Origin: CAXXOK01 sp035353235 | GTDB lineage: Bacteria > Bacillota > Clostridia > Christensenellales > Aristaeellaceae | Direction of reading: 5' to 3' | Assembly: GCA_035353235.1 (NCBI GenBank) | Contig: DAOPZG010000011.1 | Location: forward strand, 1 to 34,494 | DNA length: 34,494 nucleotides | Shown: one piece after another, positions 1 to 8,578 of the stretch | How the letters are laid out: each line of letters opens with the position of its first letter | Numbering within the stretch: position 1 is the stretch's first letter | Notes under the pieces: generated by a model | What the model was told of the DNA's origin: nothing | The model's database searches: none | Seen by the model: the letters and a program-made list of their open reading frames with translations, nothing else | Program-made: the position numbers and the translations under genes

Positions 1-524
1 TGAGCATCAATGGGGATGATAACGAACTGTACACCGTTACGGAGGATGATACCTCCTTTACGATCAGCGCCCGCCGTTTCGGTCACGGTGTGGGCCTCAG
101 TCAGCGGGGCGCGGAATGGATGGCGGGCAACGACCAGAAAACCTATACGGAGATTTTGTCTTTTTATTACCCCGGGATGACGCTGATGCGTTATGCCGAA
201 ACGGCGGTTGCGCTGCCCCCGCTGGAGCAGCCGCTGACCGAAACAGCCGGACCGGTACCCACACCAACGCCCCGCCCCACGCTGATGCCCGTGACGCAGA
301 CGTTACCGACGGGTGCCTGGTATGCCACAGTAACCGGCATTGCGGAAGATTCCACACTCAATCTGCGGGCGACGCCGGACCTTTCCGGTGACGTGCTGAT
401 GAAGCTGTACCGGGATCAACAACTGATTGTGCTGGAGGAATGCGATCAGGAAGGCTGGGTGCGCGTAAAAACAGATGCTGTCGAAGGATATGTGATGGAA
501 AAATTCCTGACGAAGACAAACTAG
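1..524 (+). CDS. SpoIID/LytB-like protein with C-terminal SH3 domain (5' end cut off)
   Basis: Only the C-terminal part is in the window; the reading phase begins at base 3. The stretch translated from about bases 72-110 contains FGHGVGLSQRGA, the hallmark of the SpoIID/LytB family (peptidoglycan lytic transglycosylases and their amidase enhancers). A Pro/Thr-rich linker follows (PTPTPRPT), then a bacterial SH3 domain in the last 65 or so residues (LNLRATPD near its start, GWVRVKT near its end), which usually binds cell wall. The protein therefore probably acts outside the membrane on peptidoglycan, in sporulation engulfment or wall turnover. A GTG at base 90 lies inside the conserved motif and is not a credible start. 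The SpoIID assignment is firm at family level; sporulation versus vegetative function cannot be told from this fragment. Confidence 0.85.
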   Translation, partial: SINGDDNELYTVTEDDTSFTISARRFGHGVGLSQRGAEWMAGNDQKTYTEILSFYYPGMTLMRYAETAVALPPLEQPLTETAGPVPTPTPRPTLMPVTQTLPTGAWYATVTGIAEDSTLNLRATPDLSGDVLMKLYRDQQLIVLEECDQEGWVRVKTDAVEGYVMEKFLTKTN

Positions 525-565
525 GCGGCGGGCGGGTTACGCCTGTTCCGGCCTGCTCAGGGGGA

Positions 566-594
566 TTGACAGACGCGCCCGTTTCGGATATTGT
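566..594 (+). promoter_or_regulatory. sigma-A type promoter upstream of uridine kinase
   Basis: A perfect -35 TTGACA at 566-571 is followed after 17 bases by TATTGT at 589-594 (4 of 6 matches to the -10). It lies 32 bases before the uridine kinase start, so that gene can be transcribed apart from the SpoIID-like gene. Predicted by eye. Confidence 0.55.
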
Positions 595-626
595 TTGTAA
601 AAACCGGGTAAAGAGGGGTTGCGCGC

Positions 627-1319
627 ATGCTGATGATCGGGATTTGCGGGGCCAGCGGTAGCGGAAAAAGCACCCTCGCATCGGAACTGTGCAGCGAAAT
701 CGGCAGTAACTGCATGGTGATCAATCACGATTGTTATTATCGTGATCATCCCCACCTGACGTTTCAGGAGCGGGCGCTGCTGAACTATGATGAGCCCGGT
801 ATCTTTGACCACGAACTGTTCTTACAGGATATGAAAACCCTGCTGGCGGGTCAACCGATCACCCGCAAGGCGTATGATTATACTATCCATCGCCGCGCCG
901 ACCGCGAGGACGAACTGATCTATCCCACGGACGTGCTGATTATCGAGGGGATTCATGTTTTCTATGACGAACGCCTGTGCGAGCTGATGTTCCTGAAGCT
1001 GTACATGAGCGTGGAGCCGGATATCTGCCTGTTAAGACGCATCACGCGCGATATTAACGAGCGGGGACGCAGCATCGACAACATCAGCGTGCAGTATCTT
1101 TCCACGGTCAAACCCATGTACGACAAGCATATTCGGAATTATATCGACCTTGCGGACGTGATTGTGGCGCACGGCGGAAAAAACGCGCGCATCGTAAAGA
1201 TACTGGCCGGATATGTGCGAGACGAACTGGGCAGCCGTACCGCGCCTCAGCCCGCTGATCCGGTTGCACAGGAGAAGAATGAATTGCCGGAATCATCGGA
1301 TTGTCCCTGCTGCGGTTGA
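627..1319 (+). CDS. udk: uridine kinase
   Basis: Pyrimidine salvage kinase that phosphorylates uridine or cytidine to UMP or CMP with ATP or GTP, in the cytoplasm. The 230-residue product starts with a P-loop GASGSGKST at residues 8-16. It then shows the family pattern NHDCYYRD, a following LNYDEPG, and RRITRDINERGRS, all typical of uridine kinases. The ATG start is preceded by an AGAGGGG ribosome site. The family is usually near 205-215 residues; the extra length is a low-complexity C-terminal tail of about 30 residues (Pro/Glu rich) ending in CPCCG, which is not part of the kinase fold. Its own promoter lies just upstream. A phosphoribulokinase-like relative is possible, but the motifs favour uridine kinase. 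Confidence 0.88.
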   Translation: MLMIGICGASGSGKSTLASELCSEIGSNCMVINHDCYYRDHPHLTFQERALLNYDEPGIFDHELFLQDMKTLLAGQPITRKAYDYTIHRRADREDELIYPTDVLIIEGIHVFYDERLCELMFLKLYMSVEPDICLLRRITRDINERGRSIDNISVQYLSTVKPMYDKHIRNYIDLADVIVAHGGKNARIVKILAGYVRDELGSRTAPQPADPVAQEKNELPESSDCPCCG

Positions 1320-1655
1320 AAACCGTCGAATTAGGCGTGCGTAAGCCGGTTGTCCTGTACCGAATATGATCTGTGTGCGGCACGGAGCCGAAACGAAAAC
1401 CGAATATTACGTGAATCAGCCTGTGATCGCCGTACGGCCGCCAGCGCGGACAATGGCGATTGTTTGATAAACGCCGGGTGATCCGTGCGGATTAACGGCG
1501 GTGAGTAACGCCGCTTTGTGGTTGCCACGGGAAACGATCCCCCGGACACATCGTCAGGACAGACGCAGACAGAACGAAAAAATCAGGCTTTTACCGGTTT
1601 GAACGGGGACAAACGGCAAGGATTATTAATACGAGAACAAATTTTCGCATTCCCC
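1320..1655. other. intergenic stretch without recognised gene
   Basis: About 340 bases between the uridine kinase stop and the promoter of the DUF362 gene. Short open frames exist on both strands, but none has a convincing ribosome site or recognisable product. A small hairpin (ACGGCG near 1494 with CGCCG near 1508) has no T-run and is not a clear terminator. No tRNA-like fold was seen. Confidence 0.5.
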
Positions 1656-1685
1656 CTGTAAAAATGAAAAAGTTTGTGGTATACT
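1656..1685 (+). promoter_or_regulatory. probable promoter of the DUF362 gene
   Basis: TATACT at 1680-1685 is a good -10 (5 of 6), with TG two bases before it. The best-placed -35 is the weak CTGTAA at 1656-1661, 18 bases upstream. It precedes the start codon by 30 bases, giving a short leader. Confidence 0.45.
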
Positions 1686-1715
1686 CAAGCCATCCTGATT
1701 GGGAGGGTATCTGCC

Positions 1716-2831
1716 ATGGAAAAAGCCAAGGTCTATTTTACCAGCCTGCGTACCGGCGTGAACCAGAGCCTGACGGACAAACTGCGTCTGCTGATGAAGC
1801 GCGCGGGCATGACAGAAATGCCGCTGAACGGCAAAATGACAGCGATCAAGATGCATTTCGGCGAACCGGGCAACCTGGCATTTCTGCGCCATCAGTACGC
1901 CAGAACCGTTGTGGACACGCTGAAGGAAATGGGCGCAAGGCCATTCCTGACGGATTGCAACACCCTGTACCCCGGCATGCGGCGCAATGCGCTGGATCAT
2001 TTGGATGCTGCATATATGAACGGCTTTTCGCCGCTGCAGACCGGCTGCCACGTGATCATCGCGGACGGCCTGCTGGGCACGGACTTTGTGAGCGTCCCTG
2101 TGAACGGCGAATACTGCAAACAGGCGTATATCGGCCGGGCGGTTGTGGATGCGGAGGCGATCATCAGCCTGACGCATTTTAAGTGCCATGAGGGCACGGG
2201 CATTGGCGGAGCGCTGAAAAACCTCGGCATGGGCTGCGGTTCCACAGCGGGCAAACGCGATATGCACTGCGATGGTAAACCGACGGTGGACGAGGATGCC
2301 TGCGTGGGCTGCGGTATGTGCGTAAAGCAGTGCGGTTCCGACGCGATTACGCTTTCCCAGACCCCCAAGGGCCGCAAAGCCCATATCGATCAGGAGAAAT
2401 GCTCCGGCTGTGAACGTTGTGTGGGCGCCTGCTACAAGCAGGGAGCTATCGGCGGCGCGGATGGCGGGCCGGAATTGCTGAACGACAAGATCAGCGAATA
2501 CGCGCTGGCGGTCGTGCAGGGCAAACCCTGTTTCCACATATCGCTGGCCGTGGATATTTCGCCCTACTGCGATTGCTATGCGTTAAACGACGTGCCGGTG
2601 TTGCCGGATATCGGCATGTTCGCCAGCTTCGACCCCGTGGCGTTGGATACCGCCTGTGCTGAGGCCGCGCTGAAGGCGCAACCGATGCCGGGCAGCCTGC
2701 TGGCGGAAAAGGAATGCCGCACCGGCGACCATTTCCACGATCTCCACCCCACCACCAGCTGGCGCGCGGGATTGGAGCACGGGCAGAAGATTGGGCTGGG
2801 CACCATGGAGTATGAACTGATTGAGGTGTAA
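1716..2831 (+). CDS. DUF362 domain protein with two [4Fe-4S] ferredoxin clusters
   Basis: The 371-residue protein carries a DUF362 domain over roughly residues 1-185 and again after residue 250, split by a bacterial-type ferredoxin insert. The insert has two complete CxxCxxCxxxC motifs: Cys196/199/202/206 and Cys229/232/235/239, enough for two [4Fe-4S] clusters. Such proteins are common in anaerobes and are presumed redox carriers or part of maturation pathways; the exact reaction is unknown. The chosen ATG at 1716 has GGGAGG seven bases upstream. An in-frame start at 1674 would overlap the -10 promoter element, so it is rejected. It appears to be transcribed alone, with its own promoter and a hairpin after the stop. 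Confidence 0.85.
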   Translation: MEKAKVYFTSLRTGVNQSLTDKLRLLMKRAGMTEMPLNGKMTAIKMHFGEPGNLAFLRHQYARTVVDTLKEMGARPFLTDCNTLYPGMRRNALDHLDAAYMNGFSPLQTGCHVIIADGLLGTDFVSVPVNGEYCKQAYIGRAVVDAEAIISLTHFKCHEGTGIGGALKNLGMGCGSTAGKRDMHCDGKPTVDEDACVGCGMCVKQCGSDAITLSQTPKGRKAHIDQEKCSGCERCVGACYKQGAIGGADGGPELLNDKISEYALAVVQGKPCFHISLAVDISPYCDCYALNDVPVLPDIGMFASFDPVALDTACAEAALKAQPMPGSLLAEKECRTGDHFHDLHPTTSWRAGLEHGQKIGLGTMEYELIEV

Positions 2832-2834
2832 AAT

Positions 2835-2852
2835 TTTCGCCGTGTGGCGAAA
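2835..2852 (+). terminator. hairpin after the DUF362 gene
   Basis: Perfect 7-base stem TTTCGCC/GGCGAAA with a GTGT loop, four bases after the stop codon. There is no T-run behind it, so termination is uncertain. A GC-rich palindrome follows around 2872. Confidence 0.35.
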
Positions 2853-2986
2853 GGGGCCGGGGTTCCCCGGGGAACTGGGGCCCCGTCTACCCTTTCGCAA
2901 GAACTGACGTTCCCGGATCGCGAGCGGCGAAGACACCGGACGGCTGATGAGCCGCAAACCCCAATAAACCGTAAGGTGGGAGAAAT

Positions 2987-5836
2987 TTGCAGGATACGCT
3001 GATCGTTCGCGGAGCGCGCGAACATAACCTGAAAAACGTTACGCTGGAAATCCCGCGCGACAAGCTGGTGGTGTTTACGGGGTTGAGCGGCTCCGGAAAA
3101 ACCAGCCTCGCTTTTGACACGATTTACGCTGAAGGACAGCGCCGTTATGTGGAAAGCCTGTCTTCTTACGCGCGCATGTTTCTGGGCCAGATGGAGAAGC
3201 CGGATGTGGACAGCATCGAGGGGTTATCTCCGGCGATTTCCATCGACCAGAAAACCACCAGCCGCAACCCGCGTTCCACCGTGGGCACGGTAACGGAAAT
3301 TTACGATTATCTGCGTCTGTTGTACGCGCGTGTAGGCGTGCCGCACTGCCCCAAATGCGGCAAGGAGATCAAGCAACAGACCGTGGACCAGATGGTGGAC
3401 CAGATTCTGCTGCTGCCGGACGGCACGAAAATGCAGGTGCTGGCCCCGGTGGTGCGCCAGCGCAAGGGCGAACACCAGAAACTGCTCGATGACGCGAAAA
3501 AACAGGGCTACGTCCGCGTGAAGATCGACGGGGATACCTACGAGCTGGATGATACGCCTCCGCTGGATAAAAAGCGCAAGCATGACGTGAGCATTGTGAT
3601 CGACCGACTGGTTGTGCGGGACAGCGACGACTTCCGCCGCCGCCTGTCGGACAGTCTGGAAACCGCCGCGGGGGCCGCGGAGGGGCTGGTGCTGGTGGAT
3701 CTGTTCGATCAGGGCGAGCTGCTGTTTTCGCAGAACTATGCCTGCCCGGACTGCGGTGTGTCTATCGAGGAGCTTGCGCCGCGCATGTTCAGCTTCAACA
3801 GCCCCTTCGGCGCCTGCCCGGAATGCGGCGGACTGGGTACCATCCTGCGGATTGGGGTGGACAACCTGGTACCCGACCCCACCAAGAGCCTGAACGAAGG
3901 AGCGATCCAGGCGACAGGCTGGAATATCGGCGATTCGGGGAGCGTTGCCTCCACCTATTCCCGCGCGCTGGCGGATAAGTATGGTTTCAATCTGGACACA
4001 CCGTTTCGGGACCTGCCGGAAAAAATCGTGAATATTCTGATGTATGGCACGGGGGACGATAAGATTACCGTACATTACGAGGGCGCGAACGGCGAGGGGC
4101 ATTACAGCACCACGTTTGAGGGCATCATCAACTCGATGATGCGCCGCTACCGGGAAACCAGCAGCGACGGCATGAAGGCCGTGTACGAAGAATACATGAG
4201 CGCCGAACCCTGCCCCGTGTGCGGAGGCCGCCGACTGCGGCCGGAGGTGCTGGCGGTTACGGTGGGGGATCTGAACATCAGCGAAGCCTGCGACCTGTCT
4301 GTCACCAAAGCGCGCGCCTTCTTTCACGGGTTGAAGCTGGGCGAAAAGCAAACCATGATCGCGGCCCAGATTCTTAAGGAGATCGATAGCCGTCTGACCT
4401 TTCTGGACAGCGTGGGCTTAAGCTACCTTACTCTTGCGCGGGCGGCGGGCACGCTGTCCGGCGGCGAGGCGCAGCGCATCCGGCTGGCCACGCAGATCGG
4501 TTCCAGCCTGATGGGGGTATTGTACATTCTGGACGAGCCTTCTATCGGCCTGCACCAGCGGGACAATCACAAGCTGATCGGAACCCTTAAGCGCCTGCGT
4601 GATCTGGGCAATACCCTGATCGTGGTGGAACATGACGAAGATACGATGCGCGAGGCGGATTACATTGTGGACGTCGGCCCCGGCGCCGGGGTGCACGGCG
4701 GCTGCATCACCGCGCAGGGAACGTTTGACGAAATCGCCGCTAACCCCAACTCCCTGACCGGGCAGTATTTAAGTGGGAAAAAGTACATCCCCGTGCCGGA
4801 AACGCGCCGGGAACCCAGGGGCTGGCTGACGGTACGCAACGCGGCGGAACACAACCTGCAAAATATCGACGTCAGGTTTCCGCTGGGCGTGTTCTGCGTG
4901 GTCACAGGGGTCAGCGGATCGGGGAAATCCAGTCTGGTCAACGGAATATTGTACAATTATCTGGCGAAAGTGCTGAACCGCGCCAAGACGCGCGCGGGTA
5001 AGTTCGGTTCCATCGACGGGGTGGAACAGCTGGACAAGATCATCGCCATCGACCAGAGCCCGATCGGGCGTACGCCACGCAGTAACCCGGCGACCTATAC
5101 CGGCCTGTTTGACCTGATCCGCAAACTCTTCGCCATGACGCCGGACGCAAAAGCCCGTGGTTACCGGGAGAACCGCTTCAGCTTCAATGTAAAAGGCGGC
5201 CGCTGCGAAGCCTGCTCCGGCGACGGCCTGATTAAGATTGAGATGCACTTTCTGCCGGATGTATACGTGCCCTGCGATGTATGTAAAGGCATGCGTTACA
5301 ACCGGGAAACGCTGGAGGTGCGCTACAAGGGCAAGAACATATACGAGGTGCTGGATATGACCGTAGAGGAGGCGCTGAGCTTCTTCGAGGCGCACCAGCC
5401 GATTGTGAACAAGCTGCAAACGCTGTATGACGTCGGGCTGGATTACTTAAAGATCGGGCAGCCGAGCACACAGCTTTCCGGCGGCGAGGCGCAGCGTATC
5501 AAGCTGGCGACGGAACTGAGCCGCAGGGCCACGGGCCGCACCATCTACCTGCTGGATGAGCCGACCACCGGCCTGCACATCGACGATGTGGGCCGCCTGC
5601 TGGGCGTGCTGGAGCGGCTCGTGGAGGCGGGAAACAGCGTGCTGGTGATTGAGCATAATCTGGACGTGATCAAGTATGCCGATTACCTGATCGACCTGGG
5701 GCCGGAGGGCGGCGACGGCGGCGGCAAGCTGGTTTGCGAGGGCACGCCGGAGGTTGTGGCGCAATGTGCGCAGAGCTACACCGGCCAGTACCTTAAGCCC
5801 ATGCTGGAAAAGGGAGTCCGGGGTAAAGCATTCTGA
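2987..5836 (+). CDS. uvrA: UvrABC excision nuclease subunit A
   Basis: Damage-recognition ATPase of nucleotide excision repair; it works as a dimer that loads UvrB onto damaged DNA. The 949 residues match the usual length (about 940). The first Walker A is at residues 31-40 (TGLSGSGKTS). Both ABC signatures are present as LSGGEAQRI, one in each half, and a second Walker A reads GVSGSGKSS. Zinc-binding CxxC pairs are present (CPDCG with CPECGG; CEAC with CDVC). The start is a TTG with GGTGGGAG upstream; the N-terminal sequence from this TTG aligns with the family. uvrB and uvrC are not in the window. A terminator follows directly. Confidence 0.97.
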   Translation: MQDTLIVRGAREHNLKNVTLEIPRDKLVVFTGLSGSGKTSLAFDTIYAEGQRRYVESLSSYARMFLGQMEKPDVDSIEGLSPAISIDQKTTSRNPRSTVGTVTEIYDYLRLLYARVGVPHCPKCGKEIKQQTVDQMVDQILLLPDGTKMQVLAPVVRQRKGEHQKLLDDAKKQGYVRVKIDGDTYELDDTPPLDKKRKHDVSIVIDRLVVRDSDDFRRRLSDSLETAAGAAEGLVLVDLFDQGELLFSQNYACPDCGVSIEELAPRMFSFNSPFGACPECGGLGTILRIGVDNLVPDPTKSLNEGAIQATGWNIGDSGSVASTYSRALADKYGFNLDTPFRDLPEKIVNILMYGTGDDKITVHYEGANGEGHYSTTFEGIINSMMRRYRETSSDGMKAVYEEYMSAEPCPVCGGRRLRPEVLAVTVGDLNISEACDLSVTKARAFFHGLKLGEKQTMIAAQILKEIDSRLTFLDSVGLSYLTLARAAGTLSGGEAQRIRLATQIGSSLMGVLYILDEPSIGLHQRDNHKLIGTLKRLRDLGNTLIVVEHDEDTMREADYIVDVGPGAGVHGGCITAQGTFDEIAANPNSLTGQYLSGKKYIPVPETRREPRGWLTVRNAAEHNLQNIDVRFPLGVFCVVTGVSGSGKSSLVNGILYNYLAKVLNRAKTRAGKFGSIDGVEQLDKIIAIDQSPIGRTPRSNPATYTGLFDLIRKLFAMTPDAKARGYRENRFSFNVKGGRCEACSGDGLIKIEMHFLPDVYVPCDVCKGMRYNRETLEVRYKGKNIYEVLDMTVEEALSFFEAHQPIVNKLQTLYDVGLDYLKIGQPSTQLSGGEAQRIKLATELSRRATGRTIYLLDEPTTGLHIDDVGRLLGVLERLVEAGNSVLVIEHNLDVIKYADYLIDLGPEGGDGGGKLVCEGTPEVVAQCAQSYTGQYLKPMLEKGVRGKAF

Positions 5837-5840
5837 GCGG

Positions 5841-5877
5841 AAAAGCGGGATGGGGTTTGTGCTCCCTCCCGCTTTTT
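5841..5877 (+). terminator. intrinsic terminator of uvrA
   Basis: Ten-base perfect stem AAAAGCGGGA/TCCCGCTTTT (5841-5850 with 5867-5876) ending in a run of five T. It begins four bases after the uvrA stop codon. The next gene's promoter overlaps its distal half. Confidence 0.85.
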
Positions 5878-5885
5878 GATATAAT
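5857..5885 (+). promoter_or_regulatory. promoter of the beta-CASP hydrolase, nested in the uvrA terminator
   Basis: TTGTGC at 5857-5862, a 17-base spacer and a perfect TATAAT at 5880-5885. The -35 lies in the terminator loop and the spacer covers its 3' arm and T-run. Confidence 0.7.
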
Positions 5886-5957
5886 GGCCGCATACGGGCG
5901 GGCACAGCTGAATCACGCAGAGCACAGCCACCCGAATGGAAACAGGGAGGAACGCCG

Positions 5958-7667
5958 ATGCAACTGACTTTTCTGGGTGCGGCGCGCGAAGTGACTGGCA
6001 GCCGGTACTTTTTGGAGGCCTGTGGAAAGAAAATCCTAATAGACTATGGGATGGAGCAGGGGGCCAATGTGTTTGAAAACACGCCGCTGCCCGTGGCGGC
6101 TTCCGCTGTGGATTATGTTTTTCTGACCCACGCGCATATCGACCACAGCGGCTGGCTTCCGCTGTTATATAAACAGGGTTTCCGGGGGAAAATATTCACG
6201 ACGGACGCCACGTTGGACCTGTGCGCCATTATGCTGATGGACTCCGCCCATATCCAGATGATGGATGTGGAGTGGAAAAACCGCAAAGCCATGCGCAGCG
6301 GCGACGAACAGGCGCAACCTCTTTACACCACCGACGATGCGGCTGCCACCATGAAACTGTTTGTGCCCTGCCGGTACGAGCAGCCTGTGGCTGTCTGCGA
6401 GGGGATCACCCTGCGGCTGGTGGATGTAGGTCATTTACTGGGTTCGGCCAGTGTGGAAATCACCGTGACCGAAGAAGGCAAAACCCAGAAGATCGTATTC
6501 TCCGGCGACATTGGCAATCTGAACCAACCGATGCTAAAGAACCCGGAGTACATTACGCAGGCGGATTATGTGGTGATGGAGTCCACCTACGGCGACCGCA
6601 CCCACGGAGAAGTGCCGGATTATGTAAACACGCTGGTTAAAATCCTGTCGGATACGTTCCGACGCGGCGGCAATGTGGTGATCCCGAGTTTTGCTGTAGG
6701 CCGCACGCAGGAGCTGCTGTACTTTTTCCGGCAGATCAAGCAGAATAATCTGCTCAGGGAGTTCCCGCATTTCCCCGTTTATGTGGACAGTCCTCTGGCC
6801 AACGAAGCCACCACGGTTTTTAACGAGCATATGTACGACTGCATGGACGCTGATACCCTCGCGCTGCTCAAACAGGGGATCAACCCCATCCAGTTTGAGG
6901 ACCTGCATACTTCTGTAACCGCCGACGACAGTAAAATGATCAATAACGAACCGACCCCGAAGGTAATCCTCTCCGCCAGCGGTATGTGCGACGCGGGCCG
7001 GATTCGCCACCATCTGAAACATAATTTGTGGCGCGGCGACAGCACCATCCTGTTCGTCGGTTATCAGGGCGAAGGCACGCTCGGCCGGCTGCTGGTGGAT
7101 GGGGCGAAAAAGGTGAAGCTGTTCGGAGAAACGATTACTGTACAGGCTGACGTGCAAAAACTGGCTGGTATCAGCGGTCACGCGGATGTAAATGGGCTGC
7201 TCAAATGGATCGGCAGTTTTCAGGGCGATATCCGCCATGTGTTTGTGACGCACGGGGAAAACACAGTAGCGGAAGGATTTGCCAAACGCCTGCACGACGA
7301 GCTGAATCGCAGCGCGACCGCCCCGTACAATGGCGAGTGCTGGGACCTGACAACCGACCAGCTTGTACGCGAAGGCAACCATACCCTGCTGGAACGCCGT
7401 CATCCCGAAGAGGATCTGGAGCATGAGGCCAAACGGGAGGAAGCCCGCCGAGAGGAATCCCGGCAGGCGGAACCCCGCCGCGAGGAAACGCTTCGCGTGC
7501 CAGAGCCGGAACGTGAGCGCACCGACGATATGTCGTACCGCGAACTGCTTACGGCGGCGTTGCGCGTGAATGAACTGGTGGAACGGATGCACGACAGTTC
7601 CCATAAACAGCAAAACGATCTGGCGGCCACATTGAACGCGCTGATTCACAAGTTCAACGGTAAATAA
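5958..7667 (+). CDS. beta-CASP family metallo-beta-lactamase-fold hydrolase (RNA-processing type)
   Basis: Zinc-dependent hydrolase of the CPSF/YSH1-like group, proposed to act as ribonuclease on RNA. The metal site motif THAHIDHSG is at residues 57-65 (His58, His60, Asp62, His63), with a later metal-ligand region VGHLLGSA and FSGDIG. The beta-CASP part includes PSFAVGRTQE, the SASGMCDAGRIRHHL segment and the terminal metal-binding SGHAD. The core ends near residue 480. It is followed by a highly charged Glu/Arg-rich tail (about 483-522) and a helical C-terminus. That tail is longer than usual and may bind RNA or protein. Start ATG with GGGAGG upstream; own promoter and strong terminator, so probably a single-gene unit. 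Confidence 0.9.
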   Translation: MQLTFLGAAREVTGSRYFLEACGKKILIDYGMEQGANVFENTPLPVAASAVDYVFLTHAHIDHSGWLPLLYKQGFRGKIFTTDATLDLCAIMLMDSAHIQMMDVEWKNRKAMRSGDEQAQPLYTTDDAAATMKLFVPCRYEQPVAVCEGITLRLVDVGHLLGSASVEITVTEEGKTQKIVFSGDIGNLNQPMLKNPEYITQADYVVMESTYGDRTHGEVPDYVNTLVKILSDTFRRGGNVVIPSFAVGRTQELLYFFRQIKQNNLLREFPHFPVYVDSPLANEATTVFNEHMYDCMDADTLALLKQGINPIQFEDLHTSVTADDSKMINNEPTPKVILSASGMCDAGRIRHHLKHNLWRGDSTILFVGYQGEGTLGRLLVDGAKKVKLFGETITVQADVQKLAGISGHADVNGLLKWIGSFQGDIRHVFVTHGENTVAEGFAKRLHDELNRSATAPYNGECWDLTTDQLVREGNHTLLERRHPEEDLEHEAKREEARREESRQAEPRREETLRVPEPERERTDDMSYRELLTAALRVNELVERMHDSSHKQQNDLAATLNALIHKFNGK

Positions 7668-7697
7668 ACAATATCTCCTTTTACATAATATTGGTTA

Positions 7698-7734
7698 GCG
7701 GCGCGCAACCCGGTGAAATCGGGTTGCGCGCCGC
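7698..7734 (+). terminator. strong hairpin terminator after the beta-CASP gene
   Basis: Perfect 15-base GC-rich stem (7698-7712 with 7720-7734) and 7-base loop. Only three T follow, so it could also be an RNA-stabilising 3' end. Confidence 0.65.
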
Positions 7735-7809
7735 AGCTTTCCGAACGTGCGAATTGATGGACATGGCATCGATTAACATTATAAAATTAAATAAAACAAT
7801 AATAATATA

Positions 7810-7838
7810 TTGACAAACGAGAATTAATGCCGTATAGT
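7810..7838 (+). promoter_or_regulatory. strong sigma-A promoter of the DUF2975/HTH pair
   Basis: TTGACA at 7810-7815, 17-base spacer, TATAGT at 7833-7838. The 40 bases upstream are almost pure A/T, which is how an UP element looks. Imperfect mirrored TAGT/ACTA half-sites just after the -10 could be an operator for the encoded HTH protein. Confidence 0.75.
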
Positions 7839-7869
7839 GTTCCCATACTACCATGAAGGAGGATTGGAA

Positions 7870-8349
7870 ATGAAAACGGGTACGGCTTCGATTTTACTGA
7901 AAACGGTTTTGATCTTTTGCGCTGTGGTGCTTCTCCTGGTTGTATTGGGCGGTGTGCCGGGGTACATGTCCCATGTGACGAATGTGCGCCCGGACCTATC
8001 CGGTTGGGCGCTGCCGATGGAACTCTATGGGGGGCTGATTTCCCTGCCGGTCTTTGCGGCGATCGCGCTGTTATGGATGGTGTTTGGTACCATCGCGGAG
8101 AACAATGCGTTTTGTGCGGAGAACGCCCGGCGGTTTATGCTGATCGAGCGTCTGGCCATTCTGGACCTCGGCCTGGTGGCGGTTCTGTGGGGATTCCTGC
8201 TGATTGTGGGGATTATGCCGGGTTTCATTCTGCTGTGCCTGTCCGGAGCTACGTTCGTGGGCGGTGTGGCGATCATCGTGTTCCGCGTGCTGGCCGCGCT
8301 GGTGCAAAATGCTGCCAGCCTGCGGCAGGAAAACGAATTGACGATTTGA
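7870..8349 (+). CDS. DUF2975 family membrane protein
   Basis: A 159-residue integral membrane protein with four predicted helices (about residues 8-28, 52-72, 93-113 and 118-143). It has the family's typical C-terminal end, an amphipathic LVQNAASLRQ followed by ENELTI. Function is unknown; in Bacillota such genes nearly always precede a small YozG-like HTH gene, as here. The ATG at 7870 has AAGGAGG upstream; an earlier in-frame start would fall in the promoter region. The gene stops ten bases before the start of its partner, so the two are translated from one message. A membrane sensor or anti-regulator role is an inference from the pairing. Confidence 0.8.
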   Translation: MKTGTASILLKTVLIFCAVVLLLVVLGGVPGYMSHVTNVRPDLSGWALPMELYGGLISLPVFAAIALLWMVFGTIAENNAFCAENARRFMLIERLAILDLGLVAVLWGFLLIVGIMPGFILLCLSGATFVGGVAIIVFRVLAALVQNAASLRQENELTI

Positions 8350-8359
8350 GGTGAGAAGG

Positions 8360-8578
8360 ATGCCAATCAACGTTACAGTGGATGTTATGCTGGCTAAACG
8401 GAAAATGTCACTGAACGAACTGAGTGAGCGCGTTGGGGTTACGGCTGCCAACCTGAGCATCCTGAAAACAGGGAAAGCAAGGGGCGTACGTTTCTCCACG
8501 CTGGAAAAGCTCTGCGAGGTGCTGGACTGCCAGCCTGCGGACCTGCTGGAATACCTCCCGGATCAAGAAAACCATTAG
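8360..8578 (+). CDS. YozG-like Cro/CI family HTH regulator
   Basis: A 72-residue protein that is essentially one helix-turn-helix domain. MSLNELSERVG and AANLSILKTGKAR form the DNA-binding helices, followed by the family ending LDCQPADLLEY. It is the usual partner of DUF2975 membrane proteins and probably regulates its own operon. The ATG at 8360 follows GAGGTGAG; an in-frame GTG at 8351 sits inside that ribosome site and is less likely. A terminator at 8674 closes the operon. Confidence 0.88.
   Translation: MPINVTVDVMLAKRKMSLNELSERVGVTAANLSILKTGKARGVRFSTLEKLCEVLDCQPADLLEYLPDQENH

Noticed and set aside
1626..2537. 303-codon open frame on minus opposite the DUF362 gene
   Set aside because: The plus strand has two perfect ferredoxin motifs; the minus frame is compositionally biased.
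3224..4351. 375-codon open frame on minus inside uvrA
   Set aside because: Shadow of the uvrA codons, no family resemblance and no ribosome site.
4440..5520. long near-repeat containing LSGGEAQRI codons
   Set aside because: It is the internal duplication of the two ABC halves of UvrA, not a mobile or regulatory repeat.
6534..7649. 371-codon open frame on minus inside the beta-CASP gene
   Set aside because: Antisense shadow; composition rich in His/Gln/Arg and no recognisable domain.
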